A stretch of 64,000 bases of DNA from Actinomadura opuntiae (GTDB lineage Bacteria > Actinomycetota > Actinomycetes > Streptosporangiales > Streptosporangiaceae): positions 601,649-665,648 of the forward strand of contig NZ_JASNWF010000001.1 in the NCBI RefSeq assembly GCF_030283205.1. The letters run 5' to 3'. This document shows, piece by piece, positions 24,070-31,911 of this stretch. Position numbers and translations under genes: made by a program. The notes under the pieces were generated by a model. The model saw only the letters and a program-made list of their open reading frames with translations. It was not told where the DNA came from and made no database searches. The first letter of the stretch is position 1. The number at the start of each line of letters is the position of its first letter.

Positions 24070-24812
24070 GCGTGTCGCCGCCCAAGGCACTGAGCGACCG
24101 GACGCTGGCGGTGCTGGCCGGCGTCGAGAAGCTGGCGACGGTCCGCGAGAAGGACCTCATCAGCCCGATGTTCCCCGAGCCGGTCGGCGCGCTGACGGTG
24201 CTGCGCGGCGAGCGGATCGCCAAGGTCGTCCGCATCGGCCTGACCGTGGAGCAGATCGGCATGGACAGCCACATGATCTTCGCGTTCACCGGCGCGGACT
24301 CGGCCGTCCCGCACTTCACGCTCGACTCGGTGCGGGCCGACGGCTACCTCGCCTACCACATCGACCTCGTGCCGCGCGCCGACCTGGGCGCGCACCTGGA
24401 GTACGTCAACGCGGTGTTCCAGCCGCTCACGCCGGTGTACGAGGAGGTCCGGGAGCGGTTCGGCCCGTCCACGGCCGCGATCGGCCCGCGCCAGCACGCC
24501 ATGATGTCGCCCTGGATGCTCGTCGACCGGGCCGACGAGGAGCACTTCGCGGCGATGGGCGCCTACCTCGACCGCTACGTCGAGCACTGGCGCGACCTGC
24601 TGGTGAAGGACGTCCCCGACGACGTCCGCACCACGCTCGCCGACACCGACCTCGCCGCGCGCGACGCCCGCAACCGCGCCGCCCTGTTCAGCCCGGAGGT
24701 CGACCCGGTGTGGGGGAACGTCGCCCGGCTGCTCGGCGACGAACAGGCTGAGGAGTTGCGCGCCGAGCTGCTGACCAACGACCTGCCGGGAGGGGAGCGC
24801 GCCGATGCCTGA
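24066..24812 (+). CDS. second RCCR/bilin-reductase-fold protein
   Basis: 248 residues. It has the RCCR-like core VPHFTLDSV (about 81-89), YHIDLVPRADLG (about 97-108), an EYVNAVFQPLTPVYEE helix and MMSPWMLVDRADEEH, followed by a helical C-terminus. It is much diverged from the protein at 21132, so it is an old paralogue, not a recent copy. Either it reduces a later linear tetrapyrrole, or the two proteins form a heteromer. GTG 24066 overlaps the PaO-like stop (GTGA) with a GAAGGAGAG upstream, giving translational coupling to the presumed producer of its substrate. Confidence 0.7.
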   Translation: MSVSPPKALSDRTLAVLAGVEKLATVREKDLISPMFPEPVGALTVLRGERIAKVVRIGLTVEQIGMDSHMIFAFTGADSAVPHFTLDSVRADGYLAYHIDLVPRADLGAHLEYVNAVFQPLTPVYEEVRERFGPSTAAIGPRQHAMMSPWMLVDRADEEHFAAMGAYLDRYVEHWRDLLVKDVPDDVRTTLADTDLAARDARNRAALFSPEVDPVWGNVARLLGDEQAEELRAELLTNDLPGGERADA

Positions 24813-25755
24813 GCCCAGCGAGTGGCAGAGCCGGATCGAGGGCGAATGGCACGGCCGCCCGTCGCTGTTCGACGCCACCGGCACCTGGCGCGGATACGAG
24901 GACATCCGCCGGTCGTCGGTCTTCGAAGACGGCGTCACCACGTACTACATGGACGGCGGGCTGGAAGGCGGCGGTCCGCTCGCCGGACGGTTCCGCCTCG
25001 GCGCACCGTTCGCGTTCGGCGTCACCGACTCCGACAGCGACCGGGTCTACACCGGTCCCGACTTCCACGGCACCGGCCAGCCCTACGGCGGGTTCGTCGA
25101 CGCGCATTACTACGGCCCGGGCTGGCAGGCCGACCTCAACACCTGGAACCACGTCCTGCCGGACGGTGAAACGCAGGTGTATTCGTCCACGCTGTACCAG
25201 GGCTGGACGGTCGTGGGCTGCTTCAACGGCGTCTACAAGCGCAGTACCGACTACGACTCCAACGCCGAGACCAGGGACGCCATCGGCCGGTTCCTCACGG
25301 CCGAGACCCGCAACGGCCCGGTCCCCTACATCCTCCCGACCAAGCAGCGCGGGGCGTACAGCGGAACGTGCGAGTTGTGGGGGGCTGACCAGAAACCGGC
25401 CGGCGAGGTCACGGTCTCGATCGAGCTGCAACCCCTCGACCTGCTGCGCACCCGCCAGCACGTCACCTGGACCGGCGCCGTCGACCGGACCTACACCGTG
25501 GAGGCCCGGCGCGACGGGTTCCGCTCCTTCTACGAGGGCCCGGACGCCTGGGGCAACGCGCAGGCGTTCGGCCGGGCCAACTACCCCGTCCTGCACTTCA
25601 CCGACGTGTGGAAGGTCAAGGGACGCGAGTTCATGATCGACACGGCGCCGGGGATGAGCGCGGGCCGGACCCTCACCGTGGTGTACGAGCTGTTCAAGGG
25701 CAACGTCCTGGACGCCGTCCTGCACGGCGTCTTGACCTGGGAGGCCGCCGCGTGA
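24805..25755 (+). CDS. unrecognised beta-rich protein of the tetrapyrrole-type operon
   Basis: 316 residues, with no signal peptide and no membrane segment. It is rich in Trp, Tyr and Gly with alternating beta-strand patterns (GEWHGRPSLFDATGTWRGYE at the start, later YYMDGGLEGGG, LHFTDVWKVKG). The opening W-x-G motif and strand-rich body suggest one or two lipocalin-like barrels, a fold used for tetrapyrrole carriers and phycobilin lyases, but I cannot assign a family. It overlaps the preceding gene by eight bases with an AGGGGAG site and is followed by a GTGA overlap, so it belongs firmly to the pathway. Candidate roles: binding, transport or isomerisation of a bilin intermediate. Confidence 0.7.
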   Translation: MPEPSEWQSRIEGEWHGRPSLFDATGTWRGYEDIRRSSVFEDGVTTYYMDGGLEGGGPLAGRFRLGAPFAFGVTDSDSDRVYTGPDFHGTGQPYGGFVDAHYYGPGWQADLNTWNHVLPDGETQVYSSTLYQGWTVVGCFNGVYKRSTDYDSNAETRDAIGRFLTAETRNGPVPYILPTKQRGAYSGTCELWGADQKPAGEVTVSIELQPLDLLRTRQHVTWTGAVDRTYTVEARRDGFRSFYEGPDAWGNAQAFGRANYPVLHFTDVWKVKGREFMIDTAPGMSAGRTLTVVYELFKGNVLDAVLHGVLTWEAAA

Positions 25756-26531
25756 CCGGACCGGCGGTGGTCGTCACCGGCGGCACCCGCGGGATCGGTC
25801 TCGGCCTCGCGCGGGAGTTCCTGGCGCGGGGCGCCCGCGTCGCCGTCTGCGGCCGGACGCGCGAGTCGGTCGACAAGGCCCTCGCCGAACTCGGCGACGG
25901 CGCGGTCGGGGCGGTCTGCGACGTGGCCGACCGGGACCAGGTGCAGGCGCTCTGGGACGCGGCGGCCGAGGCGTTCGGGCGAATCGACCACTGGATCAAC
26001 AACGCCGGGGTCTCCACGCCGCGCCGTCCGCTCACCGAACTGCCCGCCGGGCAACTCGAGACCCTGGTGGCGGCGAACCTGCTCGGCGTGATGCACGGCA
26101 GCGCCGTCGCGGTGCGCGGGATGACCGCTCAGGGCGGCGGCACCGTCTGGAACATGGCCGGGCTCGGCAGCGACGGCCGCACCGTCCCCGGCCTGATCGC
26201 CTACGGGGCGACCAAGCGCGGCACCGGCTACCTCACCTCCGGCCTTGCCGAGGAGGTCCGGGACGGCCCGGTCAAGGTCGCGCACCTGTCGCCCGGCATG
26301 GTCGTCACCGACCTGCTGACCAGCGGCTACTCCCCCGACGAACTGGAGAAGGCCAAGAAGGTCTTCAACATCCTCGCCGACCGGGTGGAGACGGTGACGC
26401 CCTGGCTGGCCGACCGGGTGCTGGCCGGGACGAAGAACGGCGGGACGGTCGCCTGGCTCACCACACCCAAGATCGTGGGCCGGTTCCTGCTCGCCCCGCT
26501 GCGCAAGCGCGACCTGTTCGGTGCCTCATGA
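25752..26531 (+). CDS. short-chain dehydrogenase resembling chlorophyll b reductase NYC1/NOL
   Basis: 259 residues. Classical SDR features: TGGTRGIG (residues 9-16), WINNAG (81-86), Ser about 140, and Tyr151/Lys155 in YGATK. Beyond the generic fold, it follows the NYC1/NOL pattern: RxxESVD after the first strand, WINNAG, VWNMAGLGSDG in place of the usual SS motif, LSPGMVVTDLL, VFNILADRVETVTPWLADRV and a late LTTPKI. NYC1/NOL reduce the C7 formyl of chlorophyll b to hydroxymethyl, the entry step of plant chlorophyll b breakdown. GTG 25752 overlaps the previous stop. Family similarity is recalled, not computed; the substrate is inferred. Confidence 0.8.
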   Translation: MTGPAVVVTGGTRGIGLGLAREFLARGARVAVCGRTRESVDKALAELGDGAVGAVCDVADRDQVQALWDAAAEAFGRIDHWINNAGVSTPRRPLTELPAGQLETLVAANLLGVMHGSAVAVRGMTAQGGGTVWNMAGLGSDGRTVPGLIAYGATKRGTGYLTSGLAEEVRDGPVKVAHLSPGMVVTDLLTSGYSPDELEKAKKVFNILADRVETVTPWLADRVLAGTKNGGTVAWLTTPKIVGRFLLAPLRKRDLFGAS

Positions 26532-27142
26532 GCGACTACCCGCCCGCGCTCGCCGCCGAGGACTTCGTGCCGGTGGCGCTCACCGCGCTCGGCGTGGCGC
26601 TGCTGCGGCGCCGGCACCCGCTGGTGCCCACCGCCGCCGCACTGATCGTGGCGGGCGGGTTCGCCAAGGCCGCCTGGAAACTGATCGTCGCCCTGGACGG
26701 CCCGGACCTGCCCTGGCTGCACGGCGCACTGTTCCCGCTGCTCGCGACCGGCTTCACCGCGCTGGCGGTCGCGCTGTCGCGGGAAGCGGCCCGTCCGCCG
26801 CATCCCGCTGCGTTCGCGGTGCCGCTGGCGGCGGCGCTCGCGGCCTCGGCGGCGCAGCGCGACACCTGGCCCGCGATGGTCTGGACGATCATCGCGGTGA
26901 CCGTCGCCGCCGTCCTGCTGCTGCGGTCCGCCGCACGAGCGGGCGACCGGCTCGCGGCGACGCTCTTCGGCCTCTGGCTGGCCGGACAGTACGTGCTCGG
27001 CCCGATGGCGGCGCGGGCCGAGCAGTCCACCGCCTTGCAATGGACGGAGCAGTCCTGCAACACGCTAGCCCAGGCGGCCTTCGCGTTCGCCGCCTGGCGG
27101 CTCACCACGACGGCCCGGAGCGAGGAGGGAGTCGCCGCATGA
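26528..27142 (+). CDS. small integral membrane protein in the catabolic operon
   Basis: 204 residues with about six hydrophobic helices, no signal peptide and no recognised domain. Arg/Lys clusters between helices follow the positive-inside rule. It overlaps the SDR stop (ATGA) and the next start (GCATGA), so it is made together with the enzymes. It could be a transporter or a membrane docking site for enzymes that act on a lipophilic pigment. Nothing in the sequence decides this. Confidence 0.7.
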   Translation: MSDYPPALAAEDFVPVALTALGVALLRRRHPLVPTAAALIVAGGFAKAAWKLIVALDGPDLPWLHGALFPLLATGFTALAVALSREAARPPHPAAFAVPLAAALAASAAQRDTWPAMVWTIIAVTVAAVLLLRSAARAGDRLAATLFGLWLAGQYVLGPMAARAEQSTALQWTEQSCNTLAQAAFAFAAWRLTTTARSEEGVAA

Positions 27143-27882
27143 CGGACGCACTCGGCTGGCGGCGCAAGTTCGGCGTGATCGCACCGTCCACCAACACCAT
27201 CGTCGAACCGGACTTCCACCGGATGGGCGTCCCCGGTGTGACGTCCCACTTCTCCCGCATCCACATCCGCGATCAGAACATGGCCGGGGATGCGGGGATG
27301 GAACGGCTGCTGGAACAGATCCGCGACGAGATCGGTGCGGCCTGCGAGCGGGTCCTGACCTGCGAGCCCGACTACATGGTGATGGGCATGTCCGCCGAGA
27401 CGTTCTGGGGCGGCGTCGAGGGCAACAAGCAGTTCGTCAGGCAGATCCACGACATCACCGGGCTGCGGGTCGCGACCGGCGCCGAAGCGTGCGAGCGCGC
27501 CCTGAAGCTTTACGGGGCGCGGCGCATCGGCGTCGTCACCCCCTACCAGCCGGTCGGCGACGCCAACGTCCGCCGGTTCTTCACCGACATCGGCTTCGAG
27601 GTCGACCGGATCATCGGGCTGAAGTGCCCGACCGCCGTGTCGATCGCGCACGTCACCGAGGCCGAGCTGCGCACCGCGCTGCGCGCGCTGGCCGAGGGCG
27701 AGGTCGACGCCCTGGTCCAGTGCGGCACCAACCTGTCGATGGTCGCGACGGCGGACGAGGCCGAACGGTGGCTGGGCCTGCCCGTCATCGCCATCAACGC
27801 CGCCACCTGGTGGATGGCGCTCCGCGACAACGGCATCGACGACAAGGTGTTCGGCGCCGGCTCCCTGCTCCGCGACCACTGA
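27139..27882 (+). CDS. maleate isomerase/arylmalonate decarboxylase-family protein
   Basis: 247 residues of the Asp/Glu racemase superfamily. PSTNTIVEPDF at the N-terminus and QCGTNLSM with Cys195 at the C-terminus mark the maleate isomerase-AMDase branch. The first catalytic Cys of true maleate isomerases is absent: that loop reads GMSAETFWGG (about 83-92). Only one Cys remains, as in arylmalonate decarboxylases. So it may decarboxylate or isomerise a substituted malonate or maleate. Maleimide-type fragments are known oxidation products of tetrapyrroles, and the carboxylated C13 side ring of chlorins is a malonate-like acid, so either reaction could fit here; both are inference. Confidence 0.75.
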   Translation: MTDALGWRRKFGVIAPSTNTIVEPDFHRMGVPGVTSHFSRIHIRDQNMAGDAGMERLLEQIRDEIGAACERVLTCEPDYMVMGMSAETFWGGVEGNKQFVRQIHDITGLRVATGAEACERALKLYGARRIGVVTPYQPVGDANVRRFFTDIGFEVDRIIGLKCPTAVSIAHVTEAELRTALRALAEGEVDALVQCGTNLSMVATADEAERWLGLPVIAINAATWWMALRDNGIDDKVFGAGSLLRDH

Positions 27883-27889
27883 CCCGGCC

Positions 27890-28693
27890 ATGACCAACGG
27901 CGGCTACGTCGACACCGAGTGGGGCCAGGTCCACTACCGGATCAGCGGCGCCTCCGGCCCCTGGATCGCCCTGTTCCACGAATCTCCACTGTCCTCCCGC
28001 GTCTACGAGCAGGTACTGCCCCAGCTGGGCCGGCAGGCCCGCGCCGTCGCGTTCGACACCCCCGGCTACGGCGCGTCCGACCCGCCGCCCGGTCCCGACT
28101 TCGAGCTCCCCGACTACGGCCGCGTGCTGGCGGAGGCGGCGGCCCGGATCGGAATGGAGAAACCGGTCCTCGGCGGCGTGCACAGCGGGGCCTCCCTCGC
28201 GCTCGCGGCCGCCGCCCACCTCCCCCCGGCGGGCCTGATGCTGAGCGGCGTCCCGCTGTTCGACGCCGAGGAGCGGGCACGCCTCATCGCCGGCTGGACG
28301 CCCGAGGCGCCGTTGGACGACCGCGGCTCCCAGTTCGCCTGGGCCGTCGAACGCTACCTGCGCACATGTGGACCCGACCTCCCCGGCGAGCTGCTCCACC
28401 TGGCCGTGGTCGAGTTGATGCGGGTCGCGGACCGCTATGCATGGGGCTACCAGGCCGCGTTCCGGTACGACCCGTCCGAGGTGCTCGCCGCGGCGGACGT
28501 GCCGGTCCTCCTGCTGAACGCCGAATCAGACAGGCTCGCGGCCAAGGACGCCGCCGCCCTCGAGTTGGCGCGCGACGCCCGCCTCGTCGTCCTGCCGGGC
28601 CTGCCCGGCCAGCCGCATCTCCGGGCCCCCGCCGACTTCGCCGCAGCCCTGCTGGCCTTCGCCCAAGAGGTGAACAGGCTCGGCAGGAACTGA
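27890..28693 (+). CDS. alpha/beta hydrolase, last gene of the catabolic operon
   Basis: 267 residues, cytoplasmic. FHESPLSSRVYEQV follows the oxyanion strand, GGVHSGASLAL carries the nucleophile Ser (about 99), and a late His lies in GQPHLRAP. The cap region is small. It begins 8 bp after the previous stop, so it is part of the same transcript. It differs from the two chlorophyllase-like hydrolases in having an HSG elbow; a C-C bond or methyl-ester hydrolase is equally possible. After it 28694-28892 holds no gene I can recognise. Confidence 0.78.
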   Translation: MTNGGYVDTEWGQVHYRISGASGPWIALFHESPLSSRVYEQVLPQLGRQARAVAFDTPGYGASDPPPGPDFELPDYGRVLAEAAARIGMEKPVLGGVHSGASLALAAAAHLPPAGLMLSGVPLFDAEERARLIAGWTPEAPLDDRGSQFAWAVERYLRTCGPDLPGELLHLAVVELMRVADRYAWGYQAAFRYDPSEVLAAADVPVLLLNAESDRLAAKDAAALELARDARLVVLPGLPGQPHLRAPADFAAALLAFAQEVNRLGRN

Positions 28694-28892
28694 CGAACGC
28701 GGCCCCTGGACACGCCGGCGGCGTTACCAGACGGTTTTCGCGCGGGATCGGCCCGGCTACCCTCCACCGCGGCCGCGCCGACGGGCGCGAGGACGCCTCA
28801 GGCGGTCAAGCGGTATGCGGGGCCTTCCGCGCCGTTACTTTCGGCCCTTGGCGCACGGTGAACGCGACCGTGCTGGGGTTACCCGCCGCGGG

Positions 28893-29087
28893 CACTCCCC
28901 CACCGAACAGGCCGCCCTCAAAGTGCTCTACCTCGTCATCTGCCAACCATTGAAAGGCCGACCGAACATGACCGGCAGAACCTCCGAGCGGAAGGCAGCG
29001 CTGAACGCGCTGTCGCTGCACTACGGTGACCGCATCACCCTGAGCTGGAAGTCGATCACCACCTCACCCGCAGGCGCCCTCCATTAA
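28893..29087 (+). pseudogene. C-terminal remnant of an IS256-family transposase
   Basis: The frame reads SPTEQAALKVLYLVIC...NMTGRTSERKAALNALSLHYGDRI, the conserved end of IS256-type (mutator) transposases. The upstream catalytic DDE part is missing. It lies between the catabolic operon and the IS3/IS110 block, so this spot has collected insertions repeatedly. Confidence 0.7.
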
Positions 29088-29166
29088 ACGCTCTGACTGC
29101 TGATTGAAGCGCCCCGGGTCGGGTGGAGGCTCGTTTCCCTGAGAGACATCCCAGGGTGTTTGGCTG

Positions 29167-30351
29167 TCAAGTAGCGAGCTCTGTCCGGTGTGGCCAGGCG
29201 GTTGCTTCGTCGTAGGATGTGCCGGTCTTGAGACAGCCGTGCAGGATGCCGACGAGGCGGTTGGCGAGTTGGCGCAGGGCGGTGTTGTAGTCGGCGTCCC
29301 GGGCTCGTTGTTTGTCGTAGTAGGCGCGGGCGCCGGGTGAGACGTTGATCGCTGTGGACGCCTGGGTCATGAGCGCGTCGATGAGCCGGTCGTTGTGCAC
29401 GAACCGTGCAGCGACGACCTTCTTCTTGCCCGAGGCCCGGGTGATCGGGCTGGTGCCGGCGTAGTTCTTGCGGGCTTTGGCGGAGGCGTAACGGTCGGGA
29501 TCGTCGCCGAACTCTGCGAGCACCCGGGCGCCGAGGATTGCTCCCAGCCCTGGCTGGGAGGTGATGATTTCAGCGGCCGGGTGCTGCCCGAAATGAGCCT
29601 CGACTTCCTTGCGCAGAGTCGTGACCTGCTCGTCCAAAGACCTGAGGACGGCGACCAGGGCGCTGGTCGAGGCCGCGTAGGCGGCGGTGACAACCGCTGG
29701 CTGGCCCAGGTGCTTGGTTCGTAGCGCGGCCTGTATCCGCGCGGCCTTCTCGGCCACCTTGTGGCGGCGCGCCCGCTTGAGCACCGCGCTGATCTGGGTG
29801 ATGGTCAGCTTCGCTGCGGAGACCGGGTCAGGCGCCTTGGCCAGAAGTTCCAGCGCGTCCGGGGCGTCCAGATCCTCGAACGCCTTGAGGGCTGCGGGGA
29901 AGTAGTCCCTCAAGGCGTGCCGGAGCCGCTGAGTGTGGCGGGTGCGTTCCCAGATCAGCGTCTTGTGCATTCGCGCCACGACCTTGACCGCCTCGGCCTG
30001 CGCGGTATCCCCGGCGACGGGCCGCAACTGATGTGAGTCGGTGCGCACCATGTCGGCCAGCATGTGCGCGTCAGCGGCGTCGCTCTTGGCCCCGGACACG
30101 CCCAGCCGTTCGCGATAGCGGGCCGCCTGCAGCGGGTTGACTGCGAGCACCGTGTATCCGGCGGCGACCAGCGCCAGCACCCACGGGCCCCGGTCGGTCT
30201 CGATCCCGACAACCACCTCCGCATTCTCCTCGGCGGCGTCTCCGGCCTGCTCGGCGATCAGGGCATGCAGGCGCGTCATTCCCGCAGCGCCCTCCGGCAG
30301 CCGAGCCTTGGCCAGCCGCCGGCCCGAGGCGTCCATCACCTCGACATCGTG
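29167..30351 (-). CDS. IS110-family transposase, exon 2
   Basis: Main part (394 residues) of a DEDD transposase; exon 1 is 32512-32550. Joining the exons gives AETHHDVEVMDASG across the junction with the frame kept, for a total of about 407 residues, the usual length. Visible features: the RuvC-like DEDD residues (Asp in GDDWA from exon 1, Glu in VVGIETDRG, Asp in AKSDAADAHMLAD), a coiled middle, and a Transposase_20 domain with TSQPGLGAILGARVLAEFGD and YAGTSPITRASGK. If the intron splices, the protein is intact. Without splicing, translation could only begin inside exon 2 at GTG 30339 and would miss the first catalytic Asp. Confidence 0.85.
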   Translation of the reverse strand, partial: HDVEVMDASGRRLAKARLPEGAAGMTRLHALIAEQAGDAAEENAEVVVGIETDRGPWVLALVAAGYTVLAVNPLQAARYRERLGVSGAKSDAADAHMLADMVRTDSHQLRPVAGDTAQAEAVKVVARMHKTLIWERTRHTQRLRHALRDYFPAALKAFEDLDAPDALELLAKAPDPVSAAKLTITQISAVLKRARRHKVAEKAARIQAALRTKHLGQPAVVTAAYAASTSALVAVLRSLDEQVTTLRKEVEAHFGQHPAAEIITSQPGLGAILGARVLAEFGDDPDRYASAKARKNYAGTSPITRASGKKKVVAARFVHNDRLIDALMTQASTAINVSPGARAYYDKQRARDADYNTALRQLANRLVGILHGCLKTGTSYDEATAWPHRTELAT

Positions 30352-30415
30352 GTGGGGTCGGCACGGAGCGCGGTGACGGGATCTCTCCCGTTCCGTTTCT
30401 CCGTGCCGCCCTCCC

Positions 30416-30450
30416 GAACCGGACGTGCGAGTTGGCCCCGCATCCGGCTC
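30416..30450 (-). ncRNA. group II intron domain V
   Basis: A 35-nt hairpin that is the catalytic core of the ribozyme. It has the lower GAGCCGGA/UCCGGUUC stem with one G-U pair, the two-nucleotide bulge and the short upper stem-loop, placed some 65 nt before the 3' splice site with domain VI between, as in active introns. Confidence 0.8.
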
Positions 30451-30480
30451 TCCACAAGTCCCGTTGAGCTGTTGCCGTCT

Positions 30481-31911
30481 TCAGCGTGTGCTGGGCCAAG
30501 GAGATGGGATCTTCGTCCCTCGGGGGAGGTAGCGCGTGGTGACTACCGAGCCGGGGTTGAACAGGACGACTTGCCCATCGTGCGGCCACCAGCGGCCGTC
30601 GCAGAAGCGGCGACGCAGTTCCTTCCAGCCCGCGTTGGGGTATTTGCGCCTCAGCCACCCGAATACCTGACGCCAGACGATCATGCGCAGGTATTGGAAG
30701 GCGCGGGCGGAGACCCCGGGCCGGAAGTAGGCGGTCCAGCCCCGCAGCACCTGGTTGAGCTTGTGCAGCAGGACTGCCAGCGGCAGGCTCACGTTCATCC
30801 GGCAGATCGCCTTGGTCTTGGCCTTGATGGACCGGAGTGCCTTCTTGGCCGGGTAGTTGTAGACGTACTGCCGGTCGGTCCCTCGCTTCCGGTGGCGCTG
30901 GATGCGCCAGCCGAGGAAGTCCAGGCCCTCGTCGATGTGGGTGATCAAGGTCTTCTCCTCCGAAAGCCGCAGGCCGACGGTGGAGAGGACGTCCGCCACT
31001 TCGGGGAGCAGCGCCTCGGTGTGTTCCCGAGTCCCCGAAACCAGGATGACGAAGTCGTCCGCATACCGGATCAACCGGTAGTTGGGCAGCCCCTTCTGGC
31101 GTCGGGTCCAGCGCTGTTTCGTGGTCGAACGCGGCCCGCCCGGCGCCTGAGCGAAGTGCTCATCCAGGACCGACAGAGCCACGTTGGCCAGCAACGGAGA
31201 CAAGATCCCCCCTTGCGGGGTGCCGGTGACGGTCTCCTTGGACGTGCCGACCTCAGTGAGGATTCCCGCCTTCAGGAATGCCTTCACCAGCGCGAGCACC
31301 CGCTTGTCCCCGATCCGTCTGCGCACCCGGTCCATCAGGGCCGAGTGGGAGATCTCATCGAAGCAGGCCGTGATGTCGTCCTCCAGCACCCATTCGTAGG
31401 TCTTGGACGCCAGAAAACGGGTCTCGGCCATTGCGTCATGTGCCCGCCTGTTAGGCCGAAAGCCATACGAGCACGGAGCAAAGTCCGCCTCGAAGATCGG
31501 CTCCAGCACCAACTTCAAGGACGCCTGCACCACCCGGTCAGCAATCGTCGGAATCCCGAGCCGACGACGCTTCCGCGTCCCCGGCTTGGGAATCAACCGC
31601 TCCCGGACCGGCACGGGCCGAAAGCTCCGTTCCCGGAGTTGCTCACGCAACCCGGCCAGGAACTCCTCGGTCCCGATCCGCTCACGGACGAAGACGGCGG
31701 TCATCCCGTCGACCCCGGCCGAGCGTGCGCCCTTGTTGCCCGCTACCCGCTCCCAGGCCATCAGCAGAAACCCGGGATCGGTGACGAGGTTGAACAGATC
31801 GTCGAATCGACGATGAGGATCGTCGTTCGCCCAACGGTGCAGCTTGGTCTGGATCTCCAGTACCCGACGCTCGGCCTGCAACAGGCCAGACGGCAGATCA
31901 CTCGTATTCAC
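30481..31911 (-). CDS. ltrA: group II intron reverse transcriptase/maturase
   Basis: 476 residues. Reverse transcriptase blocks are visible: AGNKGARSAGVDGMT (about 58-72), RRLGIPTIADRVVQ, FRPNRRAHDA, TGTPQGGILSPLLANV and the active-site RYADDFVIL. A maturase (X) domain follows, with LRGWTAYFRPG and a GIIM-type C-terminus. No HNH endonuclease is present and the protein ends soon after the maturase part. It helps splice the host intron and copies it into new sites by target-primed reverse transcription. It is encoded inside domain IV of the intron. The large open frame on the opposite strand is a shadow. Confidence 0.92.
   Translation of the reverse strand: MNTSDLPSGLLQAERRVLEIQTKLHRWANDDPHRRFDDLFNLVTDPGFLLMAWERVAGNKGARSAGVDGMTAVFVRERIGTEEFLAGLREQLRERSFRPVPVRERLIPKPGTRKRRRLGIPTIADRVVQASLKLVLEPIFEADFAPCSYGFRPNRRAHDAMAETRFLASKTYEWVLEDDITACFDEISHSALMDRVRRRIGDKRVLALVKAFLKAGILTEVGTSKETVTGTPQGGILSPLLANVALSVLDEHFAQAPGGPRSTTKQRWTRRQKGLPNYRLIRYADDFVILVSGTREHTEALLPEVADVLSTVGLRLSEEKTLITHIDEGLDFLGWRIQRHRKRGTDRQYVYNYPAKKALRSIKAKTKAICRMNVSLPLAVLLHKLNQVLRGWTAYFRPGVSARAFQYLRMIVWRQVFGWLRRKYPNAGWKELRRRFCDGRWWPHDGQVVLFNPGSVVTTRYLPRGTKIPSPWPSTR

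Noticed and set aside
27139..27882. Confident call as maleate isomerase
   Set aside because: The first catalytic Cys is absent, so only family membership can be supported.
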